Shown here in pieces: positions 10,438-23,800 of a DNA stretch of 64,000 bases. The notes beneath the pieces were generated by a model, which saw only the letters and a program-made list of their open reading frames with translations, was not told the origin of the DNA and ran no database searches. Every line of letters begins with the position of its first letter. Positions within the stretch are counted from its first letter, which is position 1. Source of the stretch: Ligustrum vulgare (lineage: Eukaryota > Streptophyta > Magnoliopsida > Lamiales > Oleaceae); contig OY743180.1 of assembly GCA_963555705.1 (NCBI GenBank), forward strand, positions 36,116,129 through 36,180,128. The letters are read 5' to 3'. Made by a program: the position numbers and the translations under genes.

Positions 10438-13255
10438 GACTCCTATTAATTCAGGAAATCTACTTCAAACATGCAATAATAATTAATTCAAAACTGAAAA
10501 CAAAATCTAAAGGACCATAAGAATTTAAATAAATAAACTACTTCCTTTACGAGAAGTACGGTTGTAGCCAGTCCAAGTGTCCATATTGAAAAGCATCCCG
10601 AAATGACAACTATTCTACGAGAACAGCAAATGTAATCGTTAATAACAATCTTTATCAAGCAAATCTTTACAAATATTTTAAAGAAAATAATAGTAAACAA
10701 TGTAATAATACATATACTGCAATACAAGAAGATGAAATTTCATACACTACTCTTACTTCTACATATGAAATTTTAATAACCGCTCCAACCTATTGTTACT
10801 CTTACCCCCATTCGTTAAATTTAGTGTCTACTTCAGCTATTACTCAAACTGTGACTTACCAACTCCTACAACATCCCGTACTCGTATAATAGTTATTACT
10901 CACTTCACTCCTACTCCGACTCCTATTAACTCAAGTAATCTACGTCGAACATACACTAATTATAAATTCAATATTAAAAACTAAATCGAACTGGCCATAA
11001 TAAACATTTCACTAAAAGAAATAATTCCCTTATAAGCAACTAGGTTGTCGGCATATCAAGTGTGGAGTGTTAAGACCATTCCAAAAGACCAGTATTCTAC
11101 GAGCACGTCTTCTGCAATCAATACAAATATTTAATCATTGTCAAGTAAATCTTAAATAATATTTTAATGTATACAAAAATAAACTTTACAATAATAAATC
11201 TATTGCAATACTAAAATATGAAATTTCATAAACTTGTCTTACTCCAAATAAAAAAACTTTCAGTAGCAGTTCCTAACAATTGTTACTCGTACATCGACAT
11301 ACCTACCCCAGGTCCTTACCCTATCCGAATAAAAGTTACCAACTTCTTCAACTCCCAGTCCGACTCCTATTAGCTCAGGAAATCTACTTCAAACATACAA
11401 TAATAATGAATTCAAAACTGAAAAAAAAATCTAAAGGACCATAAGAATTTAAATAAATAAACTACTTCCTTTACGAGAAGTACGGTTGTAGCCAGTCCAA
11501 GCGTCCATATTGAAAAGCATCCCGAAATGACAACTATTCTACGAGAACAGCCAATGTAATCGTTAATAACAATCTTTATCAAGCAAATCTTTACAAATAT
11601 TTTAAAGAAAATAATAGTAAACAATGTAATAATACATATACTGCAATACAAGAAGATGAAATTTCATACACTACTCTTACTTCTACTTATGAAATTTTAA
11701 TAACCGCTCCAACCTATTGTTACTCTTACCCCCATTCGTTAAATTTAGTGTCTACTTCAGCTATTACTCCAACTGTGACTTACCAACTTCTACGACATCC
11801 CGTACTCGTATAATAGTTATTACTCACTTCACTCCTACTCCGACTCCTATTAACTCAAGTAATCTGCGTCAAACATACACTAATTATAAATTCGATATTA
11901 AAAACTAAATCGAACTGGCCATAATAAACATTTCACTAAAAGAAATAATTCCCTTATAAGCAACTAGGTTGTCGGCATATCAAGTGTGTAGTGTTAAAAC
12001 CATTCAAAAAGACCAGTATTCTACGAGGTCGTCTTCTGTAATCAATACAAATATTTAATCATTGTCAAGCAAATCTTAAATAATATTTTAAAGTATACAA
12101 AAATAAACTTTACAATAATAAATCTATTGCAATACTAAAATATGAAATTTCATAAACTTGTCTTACTCCAAATAAAAAAACTTTCAGTAGCAGTTCCTAA
12201 CAATTGTTACTCGTACATCGACATACCTACCCCAGGTCCTTACCCTATCCGAATAAAAGTTACCAACTTCTTCAACTCCCAGTCCGACTCCTATTAGCTC
12301 AGGAAATCTACTTCAAACATACAATAATAATGAATTCAAAACTGAAAACAAAATCTAAAGGACCATAAGAATTTAAATAAATAAACTACTTCCTTTACGA
12401 GAAGTACGGTTGTAGCCAGTCCAAGCGTCCATATTGAAAAGCATCCCGAAATGACAACTATTCTACGAGAACAGCCAATGTAATCGTTAATAACAATCTT
12501 TATCAAGCAAATCTTTACAAATATTTTAAAGAAAATAATAGTAAACGATGTAATAATACATATACTGCAATACAAGAAGATGAAATTTCATACACTACTC
12601 TTACTTCTACTTATGAAATTTTAATAACCGCTCCAACCTATTGTTACTCTTACCCCCATTCGTTAAATTTAGTGTCTACTTCAGCTATTACTCCAACTGT
12701 GACTTACCAACTTCTACGACATCCCGTACTCGTATAATAGTTATTACTCACTTCACTCCTACTCCGACTCCTATTAACTCAAGTAATCTGCGTCAAACAT
12801 ACACTAATTATAAATTCGATATTAAAAACTAAATCGAACTGGCCATAATAAACATTTCACTAAAAGAAATAATTCCCTTATAAGCAACTAGGTTGTCGGC
12901 ATACAAGTGTGTAGTGTTAAAACCATTCAAAAAGACCAGTATTCTACGAGTTCGTCTTCTGCAATCAATACAAATATTTAATCATTGTCAAGCAAATCTT
13001 AAATAATATTTTTAAGTATACAAAAATAAACTTTACAATAATAAATCTATTGCAATACTAAAATATGAAATTTCATAAACTTGTCTTACTCCAAATAAAA
13101 AAAATTTCAGTAGCAGTTCCTAACAATTGTTACTCTGAATCCCATATTTGTTAAACAATAGTTCCTATTTCCACTTTTACTCGTACATCGACATACCTAC
13201 CCAAGGTCCTTCCCCTATCCGAATAAAAGTTACCAACTTCTTCAACTCCCGGCCT
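10438..13255 (+). repeat. Trimeric higher-order repeat, copy 5 (a-b-c, 2818 bp)
   Basis: Monomers start at 10438, 11362 and 12286. It shares the half-B states of its a monomer with copy 4 but lacks the 2-bp b deletion. The stretch from about 10950 to 12350 reappears almost unchanged at 36654-38050, a constant offset of 25,704 bases. The c monomer has a private substitution near 12547. Confidence 0.88.
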
Positions 13256-15112
13256 GACTCCTATTAACTCAGGAAATCTACTTCAAACATGCAATAATAA
13301 TTAATTCAAAACTGAAAACAAAATCTAAAGGACCATAAGAATTTAAATAAATAAACTACTTCCTTTACGAGAAGTACGGTTGTAGCCAGTCCAAGTGTCC
13401 ATATTGAAAAGCATCCCGAAATGACAACTATTCTACGAGAACAGCAAATGTAATCGTTAATAACAATCTTTATCAAGCAAATCTTTACAAATATTTTAAA
13501 GAAAATAATAGTAAACAATGTAATAATACATATACTGCAATACAAGAAGATGAAATTTCATACACTACTCTTACTTCTACATATGAAATTTTAATAACCG
13601 CTCCAACCTATTGTTACTCTTACCCCCATTCGTTAAATTTAGTGTCTACTTCAGCTATTACTCAAACTGTGACTTACCAACTCCTACAACATCCCGTACT
13701 CGTATAATAGTTATTACTCACTTCACTCCTACTCCGACTCCTATTAACTCAAGTAATCTACGTCGAACATACACTAATTATAAATTCAATATTAAAAACT
13801 AAATCGAACTGGCCATAATAAACATTTCACTAAAAGAAATAATTCCCTTATAAGCAACTAGGTTGTCGGCATATCAAGTGTGGAGTGTTAAGACCATTCC
13901 AAAAGACCAGTATTCTACGAGCACGTCTTCTGCAATCAATACAAATATTTAATCATTGTCAAGCAAATCTTAAATAATATTTTAAAGTATACAAAAATAA
14001 ACTTTGCAATAATAAATCTATTGCAATACTAAAATATGAAATTTCATAAACTTGTCTTACTCCAAATAAAAAAACTTTCAGTAGCAGTTCCTAACAATTG
14101 TTACTCGTACATCGACATACCTACCCCAGGTCCTTACCCTATCCGAATAAAAGTTACCAACTTCTTCAACTCCCAGTCCGACTCCTATTAGCTCAGAAAA
14201 TCTACTTCAAACATACAATAATAATGAATTCAAAACTGAAAACAAAATCTAAAGGACCATAAGAATTTAAATAAATAAACTACTTCCTTTACGAGAAGTA
14301 CGGTTGTAGCCAGTCCAAGCGTCCATATTGAAAAGCATCCCGAAATGACAACTATTCTACGAGAACAGCCAATGTAATCGTTAATAACAATCTTTATCAA
14401 GCAAATCTTTACAAATATTTTAAAGAAAATAATAGTAAACAATGTAATAATACATATACTGCAATACAAGAAGATGAAATTTCATACACTACTCTTACTT
14501 CTACTTATGAAATTTTAATAACCGCTCCAACCTATTGTTACTCTTACCCCCATTCGTTAAATTTAGTGTCTACTTCAGCTATTACTCCAACTGTGACTTA
14601 CCAACACTTCACTCCTACTCCGACTCCTATTAACTCAAGTAATCTGCGTCAAACATACACTAATTATAAATTCGATATTAAAAACTAAATCGAACTGGCC
14701 ATAATAAACATTTCACTAAAAGAAATAATTCCCTTATAAGCAACTAGGTTGTCGGCATATCAAGTGTGTAGTGTTAAAACCATTCAAAAAGACCAGTATT
14801 CTACGAGCTCGTCTTCTGCAATGAAGACAAATATTTAATCATTGTCAAGCAAATCTTAAATAATATTTTTAAGTATACAAAAATAAACTTTACAATAATA
14901 AATCTATTGCAATACTAAAATATGAAATTTCATAAACTTGTCTTACTCCAAATAAAAAAAATTTCAGTAGCAGTTCCTAACAATTTTTACTCTGAATCCC
15001 ATATTTTTTAAACAATAGTTCCTATTTCCACTTTTACTCGTACATCGACATACCTACCCAAGGTCCTTCCCCTATCCGAATAAAAGTTACCAACTTCTTC
15101 AACTACCGGCCT
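13256..15112 (+). repeat. Last, broken trimeric unit: a (13256) and a deleted b-like monomer (14180)
   Basis: The a monomer looks like those in copies 1 and 3. The following monomer starts as type b but has a 38-bp deletion in half A, with the junction at 14605/14606. Its half B is of another type: GAGCTCGTC with CAATGAAGAC, plus the 47-bp segment. The net length is 933 bp. The regular a-b-c order ends here. Confidence 0.82.
14605..14606 (+). other. 38-bp deletion junction in half A
   Basis: Other A halves read CCAACTTCTACGAC, then about 25 further bases, then TTACTCACTTCACTCC. Here CCAAC joins ACTTCACTCC directly. There is at most one base of junctional homology, so simple repeat slippage is a poor explanation. 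The same junction occurs at 23159/23160. Confidence 0.85.
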
Positions 15113-18100
15113 GACTCCTATTAACTCAGGAAATCTACTTCAAACATGCAATAATAATGAATTGAAAACTGAAAACAAAATCTAAAGGACCATAAGAATT
15201 TAAATAAATAAACTACTTCCTTTACGAGAAGTACGGTTGTAGCCAGTCCAAGCGTCCATTTGAAAAGCATCCCGAAATGACAACTATTCTACGAGAACAG
15301 CCAATGTAATCGTTAATAACAATCTTTATCAAGCAAATCTTTACAAATATTTTAAAGAAAATAATAGTAAACAATGTAATAATACATATACTGCAATACA
15401 AGAAGATGAAATTTCATACACTACTCTTACTTCTACTTATGAAATTTTAATAACCGCTCCAACCTATTGTTACTCTTACCCCCATTCGTTAAATTTAGTG
15501 TCTACTTCGGCTATTACTCCAACTGTGACTTACCAACTTCTACGACATCCCGTACTCGTATAATAGTTATTACTCACTTCACTCCTACTCCGACTCCTAT
15601 TAACTCAAGTAATCTGCGTCAAACATACACTAATTATAAATTCGATATTAAAAACTAAATCGAACTGGCCATAATAAACATTTCACTAAAAGAAATAATT
15701 CCCTTATAAGCAACTAGGTTGTCGGCATATCAAGTGTGTAGTGTTAAAACCATTCAAAAAGACCAGTATTCTACGAGCACGTCTTCTGCAATGAAGACAA
15801 ATATTTAATCATTGTTAAGCAAATCTTAAATAATATTTTTAAGTATACAAAAATAAACTTCACAATAATAAATCTATTGCAATACTAAAATATGAAATTT
15901 CATAAACTTGTCAAACTCCAAATAAAAAAAAATTCAGTAGCAGTTCCTAACAATTGTTACTCGTACATCGACATACCTACCCCAGGTCCTTACCCTATCC
16001 GAATAAAAGTTACCAACTTCTTCAACTCCCAGTCCGACTCCTATTAGCTCAGGAAATCTACTTCAAACATACAATAATAATGAATTCAAAACTGAAAACA
16101 AAATCTAAAGGGCCATAAGAATTTAAATAAATAAACTACTTCCGTTACGAGAAGTACGGTTGTAGCCAGTCCAAGCGTCCATATTGAAAAGCATCCCGAA
16201 AAGAGAAGTATTCTACGAAAACAGCTTATGTAATCGTTAATAACAATCTTTCTCAAGCAAATCTTATAAAATATTTTAAAGAATACAATGCTAAACAATG
16301 CAATAATACATATACAGCAATACAAGAAGATGAAATTTCATGCACTACTCTTACTTCTACTTATGAAATTTTAATAACCGCTCCAACCTATTGTTACTCT
16401 CACCCCCGTTCCTTAAATTTAGTGTCTACTTCAGCTATTACTCCAACTGTGACTTACCAACTTCTACGACATCCCGTACTCGTATAATAGTTATTACTCA
16501 CTGCACTCCTACTCCGACTCCTATTAACTCAAGTAATCTCCGTCAAACATACACTGATTATAAATTAAATATTAAAAACTAAATCGAACTGGCCATAATA
16601 AACATTTCACTAAAAGAATTAATTCCCTTATAAGCAACTAGGTTGTCAGCATATCAAGTGTGTAGTGTTAAAACCATTCCAAAAGACCAGTATTCTACGA
16701 GCTCGTCTTCTGCAATGAAGACAAATATTTAATCATTGTCAAGCAAATCTTAAATAATATTTTTAAGTATACAAAAATAAACTTTACAATAATAAATCTA
16801 TTGCAATACTAAAATATGAAATTTCATAAACTTGTCTTACTCCAAATAAAAAAAATTTCAGTAGCAGTTCCTAACAATTTTTACTCTGAATCCCATATTT
16901 TTTAAACAATAGTTCCTATTTCCACTTTTACTCGTACATCGACATACCTACCCAAGGTCCTTCCCCTATCCGAATAAAAGTTACCAACTTCTTCAACTAC
17001 CGGCCTGACTCCTATTAACTCAGGAAATCTACTTCAAACATGCAATAATAATGAATTGAAAACTGAAAACAAAATCTAAAGGACCATAAGAATTTAAATA
17101 AATAAACTACTTCCTTTACGAGAAGTACGGTTGTAGCCAGTCCAAGCGTCCATTTGAAAAGCATCCCGAAATGACAACTATTCTACGAGAACAGCCAATG
17201 TAATCGTTAATAACAATCTTTATCAAGCAAATCTTTACAAATATTTTAAAGAAAATAATAGTAAACAATGTAATAATACATATACTGCAATACAAGAAGA
17301 TGAAATTTCATACACTACTCTTACTTCTACTTATGAAATTTTAATAACCGCTCCAACCTATTGTTACTCTTACCCCCATTCGTTAAATTTAGTGTCTACT
17401 TCGGCTATTACTCCAACTGTGACTTACCAACTTCTACGACATCCCGTACTCGTATAATAGTTATTACTCACTTCACTCCTACTCCGACTCCTATTAACTC
17501 AAGTAATCTGCGTCAAACATACACTAATTATAAATTCGATATTAAAAACTAAATCGAACTGGCCATAATAAACATTTCACTAAAAGAAATAATTCCCTTA
17601 TAAGCAACTAGGTTGTCGGCATATCAAGTGTGTAGTGTTAAAACCATTCAAAAAGACCAGTATTCTACGAGCACGTCTTCTGCAATGAAGACAAATATTT
17701 AATCATTGTTAAGCAAATCTTAAATAATATTTTTAAGTATACAAAAATAAACTTCACAATAATAAATCTATTGCAATACTAAAATATGAAATTTCATAAA
17801 CTTGTCAAACTCCAAATAAAAAAAAATTCAGTAGCAGTTCCTAACAATTGTTACTCGTACATCGACATACCTACCCCAGGTCCTTACCCTATCCGAATAA
17901 AAGTTACCAACTTCTTCAACTCCCAGTCCGACTCCTATTAGCTCAGGAAATCTACTTCAAACATACAATAATAATGAATTCAAAACTGAAAACAAAATCT
18001 AAAGGGCCATAAGAATTTAAATAAATAAACTACTTCCGTTACGAGAAGTACGGTTGTAGCCAGTCCAAGCGTCCATATTGAAAAGCATCCCGAAAAGAGA

Positions 18101-18899
18101 AGTATTCTACGAAAACAGCTTATGTAATCGTTAATAACAATCTTTCTCAAGCAAATCTTATAAAATATTTTAAAGAATACAATGCTAAACAATGCAATAA
18201 TACATATACAGCAATACAAGAAGATGAAATTTCATGCACTACTCTTACTTCTACTTATGAAATTTTAATAACCGCTCCAACCTATTGTTACTCTCACCCC
18301 CGTTCCTTAAATTTAGTGTCTACTTCAGCTATTACTCCAACTGTGACTTACCAACTTCTACGACATCCCGTACTCGTATAATAGTTATTACTCACTGCAC
18401 TCCTACTCCGACTCCTATTAACTCAAGTAATCTCCGTCAAACATACACTGATTATAAATTAAATATTAAAAACTAAATCGAACTGGCCATAATAAACATT
18501 TCACTAAAAGAATTAATTCCCTTATAAGCAACTAGGTTGTCAGCATATCAAGTGTGTAGTGTTAAAACCATTCCAAAAGACCAGTATTCTACGAGCACGT
18601 CTTCTGCAATCAATACAAATATTTAATCATTGTCAAGCAAATCTTAAATAATATTTTAAAGTATACAAAAATAAACTTTACAATAATAAATCTATTGCAA
18701 TACTAAAATATGAAATTTCATAAACTTGTCTTACTCCAAATAAAAAAATTTCAGTAGAAGTTCCTAACAATTGTTACTCTGAATCCCATATTTGTTAAAC
18801 TTTAGTTCCTATTTCAACTTTTACTCGTACATCGACATACCTACCCAAGGTCCTTCCCCTATCCGAATAAAAGTTACCAACTTCTTCAACTCTCGGTCC
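15113..18899 (+). repeat. Recent tandem duplication of a two-monomer block (period 1894 bp)
   Basis: Monomers start at 15113, 16036, 17007 and 17930. On reading both copies I saw no difference between 14787-16702 and 16681-18596. Shared private states include TTGAAAACTG for TTCAAAACTG, a 1-bp deletion giving CCATTTG, TTCGGCTATT, GTCAAACTCC and CTCCGTC. The flanking differences at 14786/16680 and 16703/18597 bound the duplication. The monomers at 16036 and 17930 belong to a distinct diverged type (called d here) with many A-half substitutions, including AAAGAGAAGTATT. Confidence 0.88.
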
Positions 18900-20839
18900 G
18901 ACTCCTATTAATTCAGGAAATCTACTTCAAACATGCAATAATAATGAATTCAAAACTGAAAACAAAATCTAAAGGACCATAAGAATTTAAATAAATAAAC
19001 TACTTCCTTTACGAGAAATACGGTTGTAGCCAGTCCAAGCGTCCATATTGAAAAGCATCCGGAAATGACAAGTATTCTACGATAACAGCTTATGTAATCG
19101 TTAATAACAATCTTTCCCAAGCAAATCTTAACAAATATTTTAAAGAAAATAATAGTAAACAATGTAATAATACATATACTGCAATACAAGAAGATGAAAT
19201 TTCATACACTACTCTTACTTCTACTTATGAAATTTTAATAACCGCTCCAACCTATTGTTACTCTTACCCCTATTCGTTAAATTTAGTGTCTACTTCAGCT
19301 ATTACTCAAACTGTGACTTACCAACTCCTACAACATCCCGTACTCGTATAATAGTTATTACTCACTTCACTCCTACTCCGACTCCTATTAACTCAAGTAA
19401 TCTACGTCAAACATACACTAATTATAAATTAAATATTAAAAACTAAATCGAACTGGCCATAATAAACATTTCACTAAAAGAATTAATTCCCTTATAAGCA
19501 ACTAGGTTGTCAGCATATCAAGTGTGTAGTGTTAAAACCATTCCAAAAGACCAGTATTCTACGAGCACGTCTTCTGCAATCAATACAAATATTTAATCAT
19601 TGTCAAGCAAATCTTAAATAATATTTTAAAGTATACAAAAATAAACTTTACAATAATAAATCTATTGCAATACTAAAATATGAAATTTCATAAACTTGTC
19701 TTACTCCAAATAAAAAAATTTCAGTAGAAGTTCCTAACAATTGTTACTCTGAATCCCATATTTGTTAAACTTTAGTTCCTATTTCAACTTTTACTCGTAC
19801 ATCGACATACCTACCCAAGGTCCTTCCCCTATCCGAATAAAAGTTACCAACTTCTTCAACTCTCGGTCCGACTCCTATTAATTCAGGAAATCTACTTCAA
19901 ACATGCAATAATAATGAATTCAAAACTGAAAACAAAATCTAAAGGACCATAAGAATTTAAATAAATAAACTACTTCCTTTACGAGAAATACGGTTGTAGC
20001 CAGTCCAAGCGTCCATATTGAAAAGCATCCGGAAATGACAAGTATTCTACGATAACAGCTTATGTAATCGTTAATAACAATCTTTCCCAAGCAAATCTTA
20101 ACAAATATTTTAAAGAAAATAATAGTAAACAATGTAATAATACATATACTGCAATACAAGAAGATGAAATTTCATACACTACTCTTACTTCTACTTATGA
20201 AATTTTAATAACCGCTCCAACCTATTGTTACTCTTACCCCCATTCGTTAAATTTAGTGTCTACTTCAGCTATTACTCAAACTGTGACTTACCAACTCCTA
20301 CAACATCCCGTACTCGTATAATAGTTATTACTCACTTCACTCCTACTCCGACTCCTATTAACTCAAGTAATCTACGTCAAACATACACTAATTATAAATT
20401 AAATATTAAAAACTAAATCGAACTGGCCATAATAAACATTTCACTAAAAGAATTAATTCCCTTATAAGCAACTAGGTTGTCAGCATATCAAGTGTGTAGT
20501 GTTAAAACCATTCCAAAAGACCAGTATTCTACGAGCACGTCTTCTGCAATCAATACAAATATTTAATCATTGTCAAGCAAATCTTAAATAATATTTTAAA
20601 GTATACAAAAATAAACTTTACAATAATAAATCTATTGCAATACTAAAATTTGAAATTTCATAAACTTGTCTTACTCCAAATAAAAAAAATTCAGTAGAAG
20701 TTCCAAACAATTGTTACTCTGAATCCCATATTTGTTAAACTTTAGTTCCTGTTTCAACTTTTACTCGTACATCGACATACCTACCCATGGTCCTTCCCCT
20801 ATCCGAATAAAAGTTACCAACTTCTTCAACCCCCGGTCC
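18900..20839 (+). repeat. Pair of nearly identical 970-bp monomers
   Basis: The monomers at 18900 and 19870 agree almost throughout; the difference I found is T at 19271 against C at 20241. They share the GAAATACGG and CTTTCCCAAGC states in half A and the AATTAATTCCC and GTAGAAGTTCC states in half B. A single-monomer tandem duplication explains them. Only one copy of this type is present in the related block at 26534. Confidence 0.86.
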
Positions 20840-23800
20840 GACTCCTATTAATTCAGGAAATCTACTTCAAACATGCAATAATAATGAATTCAAAACTGAA
20901 AACAAAATCTAAAGGACCATAAGAATTTAAATAAATAAACTACTTCCTTTACAAGAAGTACGGTTGTAGCCAGTCCAAGCGTCCATATTGAAAAGCATCC
21001 GGAAATGACAAGTAGTCTACGATAACAGCTTATGTAATCTTTAATAACAGTCTTTCTCAAGCAAATCTTAACAAATATTTTAAAGAAAATAATAGTAAAC
21101 AATGTAATAATACATATACTGCAATACAAGAAGATGAAATTTCATACACTACTCTTACTTCTACTTACGAAATTTTAATAACCGCTCCAACCTATTGTTA
21201 CTCTTACCCCCATTCGTTAAATTTAGTGTCTACTTCAGCTATTACTCAAACTGTGACTTACGAACTCCTACAACATCCCGTACTCGTACAATAGTTATTA
21301 CTCACTTCACTCCTACTCCGACTCCTATTAACTCAAGTAATCTGCGTCAAACATTCACTAATTATAAATTCGATATTAAAAACTAAATCGAACTGGCTAT
21401 AATAAATATTTCACAAAAAGAAATAATTCCCTTATAAGCAACTAGGTTGTCGGCATATCAAGTGTGTAGTGTTAAAACCATTCCAAAAGACCAGTATTCT
21501 ACGAGCACGTCTTCTGCAATCAATACAAATATTTAATCATTGTCAAGCAAATCTTAAATAATATTTTAAAGTATACAAAAATAAACTTTACAATAATAAA
21601 TCTATTGCAATACTAAAATATGAAATTTCATAAACTTGTCTTACTCCAAATAAAAAAATTTCAGTAGAAGTTCCTAACAATTGTTACTCTGAATCCCATA
21701 TTTGTTAAACTTTAGTTCCTATTTCAACTTTTACTCGTACATCGACATACCTACCCAAGGTCCTTCCCCTATCCGAATAAAAGTTACCAACTTCTTCAAC
21801 TCCCGGTCCGACTCCTATTAATTCAGAAAATCTACTTCAAACATGCAATAATAATGAATTCAAAACTGAAAACAAAATCTAAAGGACCATAAGAATTTAA
21901 ATAAATAAACTACTTCCTTTACGAGAAGTACGGTTGTAGCCAGTCCAAGCGTCCATATTGAAAAGCATCCGGAAATGACAAGTATTCTACGATAACAGCT
22001 TATGTAATCGTTAATAACAATCTTTCTCAAGCAAATCTTAACAAATATTTTAAAGAAAATAATAGTAAACAATGTAATAATACATATACTGCAATACAAG
22101 AAGATGAAATTTCATACACTACTCTTACTTCTACTTATGAAATTTTAATAACCGCTCCAACCTATTGTTACTCTTACCCCCATTCGTTAAATTTAGTGTC
22201 TACTTCAGCTATTACTCAAACTGTGACTTACCAACTCCTACAACATCCCGTACTCGTATAATAGTTATTACTCACTTCACTCCTACTCCGACTCCTATTA
22301 ACTCAAGTAATCTACGTCAAACATACACTAATTATAAATTAAATATTAAAAACTAAATCGAACTGGCCATAATAAACATTTCACTAAAAGAATTAATTCC
22401 CTTATAAGCAACTAGGTTGTCGGCATATCAAGTGTGGAGTGTTAAGACCATTCCAAAAGACCAGTATTCTACGAGCACGTCTTCTGCAATCAATACAAAT
22501 ATTTAATCATTGTCAAGCAAATCTTAATTAATATTTTAAAGTATACAAAAATAAACTTTGCAATAATAAATCTATTGCAATACTAAAATATGAAATTTCA
22601 TAAACTTGTCTTACTCCAAATAAAAAAACTTTCAGTAGCAGTTCCTAACAATTGTTACTCGTACATCGACATACCTACCCCAGGTCCTTACCCTATCCGA
22701 ATAAAAGTTACCAACTTCTTCAACTCCCAGTCCGACTCCTATTAGCTCAGAAAATCTACTTCAAACATACGATAATAATGAATTCAAAACTGAAAACAAA
22801 ATCTAAAGGACCATAAGAATTTAAATAAATAAACTACTTCCTTTACGAGAAGTACGGTTGTAGCCAGTCCAAGCGTCCATATTGAAAAGCATCCCGAAAT
22901 GACAACTATTCTACGAGAACAGCCAATGTAATCGTTAATAACAATCTTTATCAAGCAAATCTTTACAAATATTTTAAAGAAAATAATAGTAAACAATGTA
23001 ATAATACATATACTGCAATACAAGAAGATGAAATTTCATACACTACTCTTACTTCTACTTATGAAATTTTAATAACCGCTCCAACCTATTGTTACTCTTA
23101 CCCCCATTCGTTAAATTTAGTGTCTACTTCAGCTATTACTCCAACTGTGACTTACCAACACTTCACTCCTACTCCGACTCCTATTAACTCAAGTAATCTG
23201 CGTCAAACATACACTAATTATAAATTCGATATTAAAAACTAAATCGAACTGGCCATAATAAACATTTCACTAAAAGAAATAATTCCCTTATAAGCAACTA
23301 GGTTGTCGGCATATCAAGTGTGTAGTGTTAAAACCATTCAAAAAGACCAGTATTCTACGAGCTCGTCTTCTGCAATGAAGACAAATATTTAATCATTGTC
23401 AAGCAAATCTTAAATAATATTTTTAAGTATACAAAAATAAACTTTACAATAATAAATCTATTGCAATACTAAAATATGAAATTTCATAAACTTGTCTTAC
23501 TCCAAATAAAAAAAATTTCAGTAGCAGTTCCTAACAATTTTTACTCTGAATCCCATATTTTTTAAACAATAGTTCCTATTTCCACTTTTACTCGTACATC
23601 GACATACCTACCCAAGGTCCTTCCCCTATCCGAATAAAAGTTACCAACTTCTTCAACTCCCGACCTGACTCCTATTAACTCAGGAAATCTACTTCAAACA
23701 TGCAATAATAATGAATTGAAAACTGAAAACAAAATCTAAAGGACCATAAGAATTTAAATAAATAAACTACTTCCTTTACGAGAAGTACGGTTGTAGCCAG

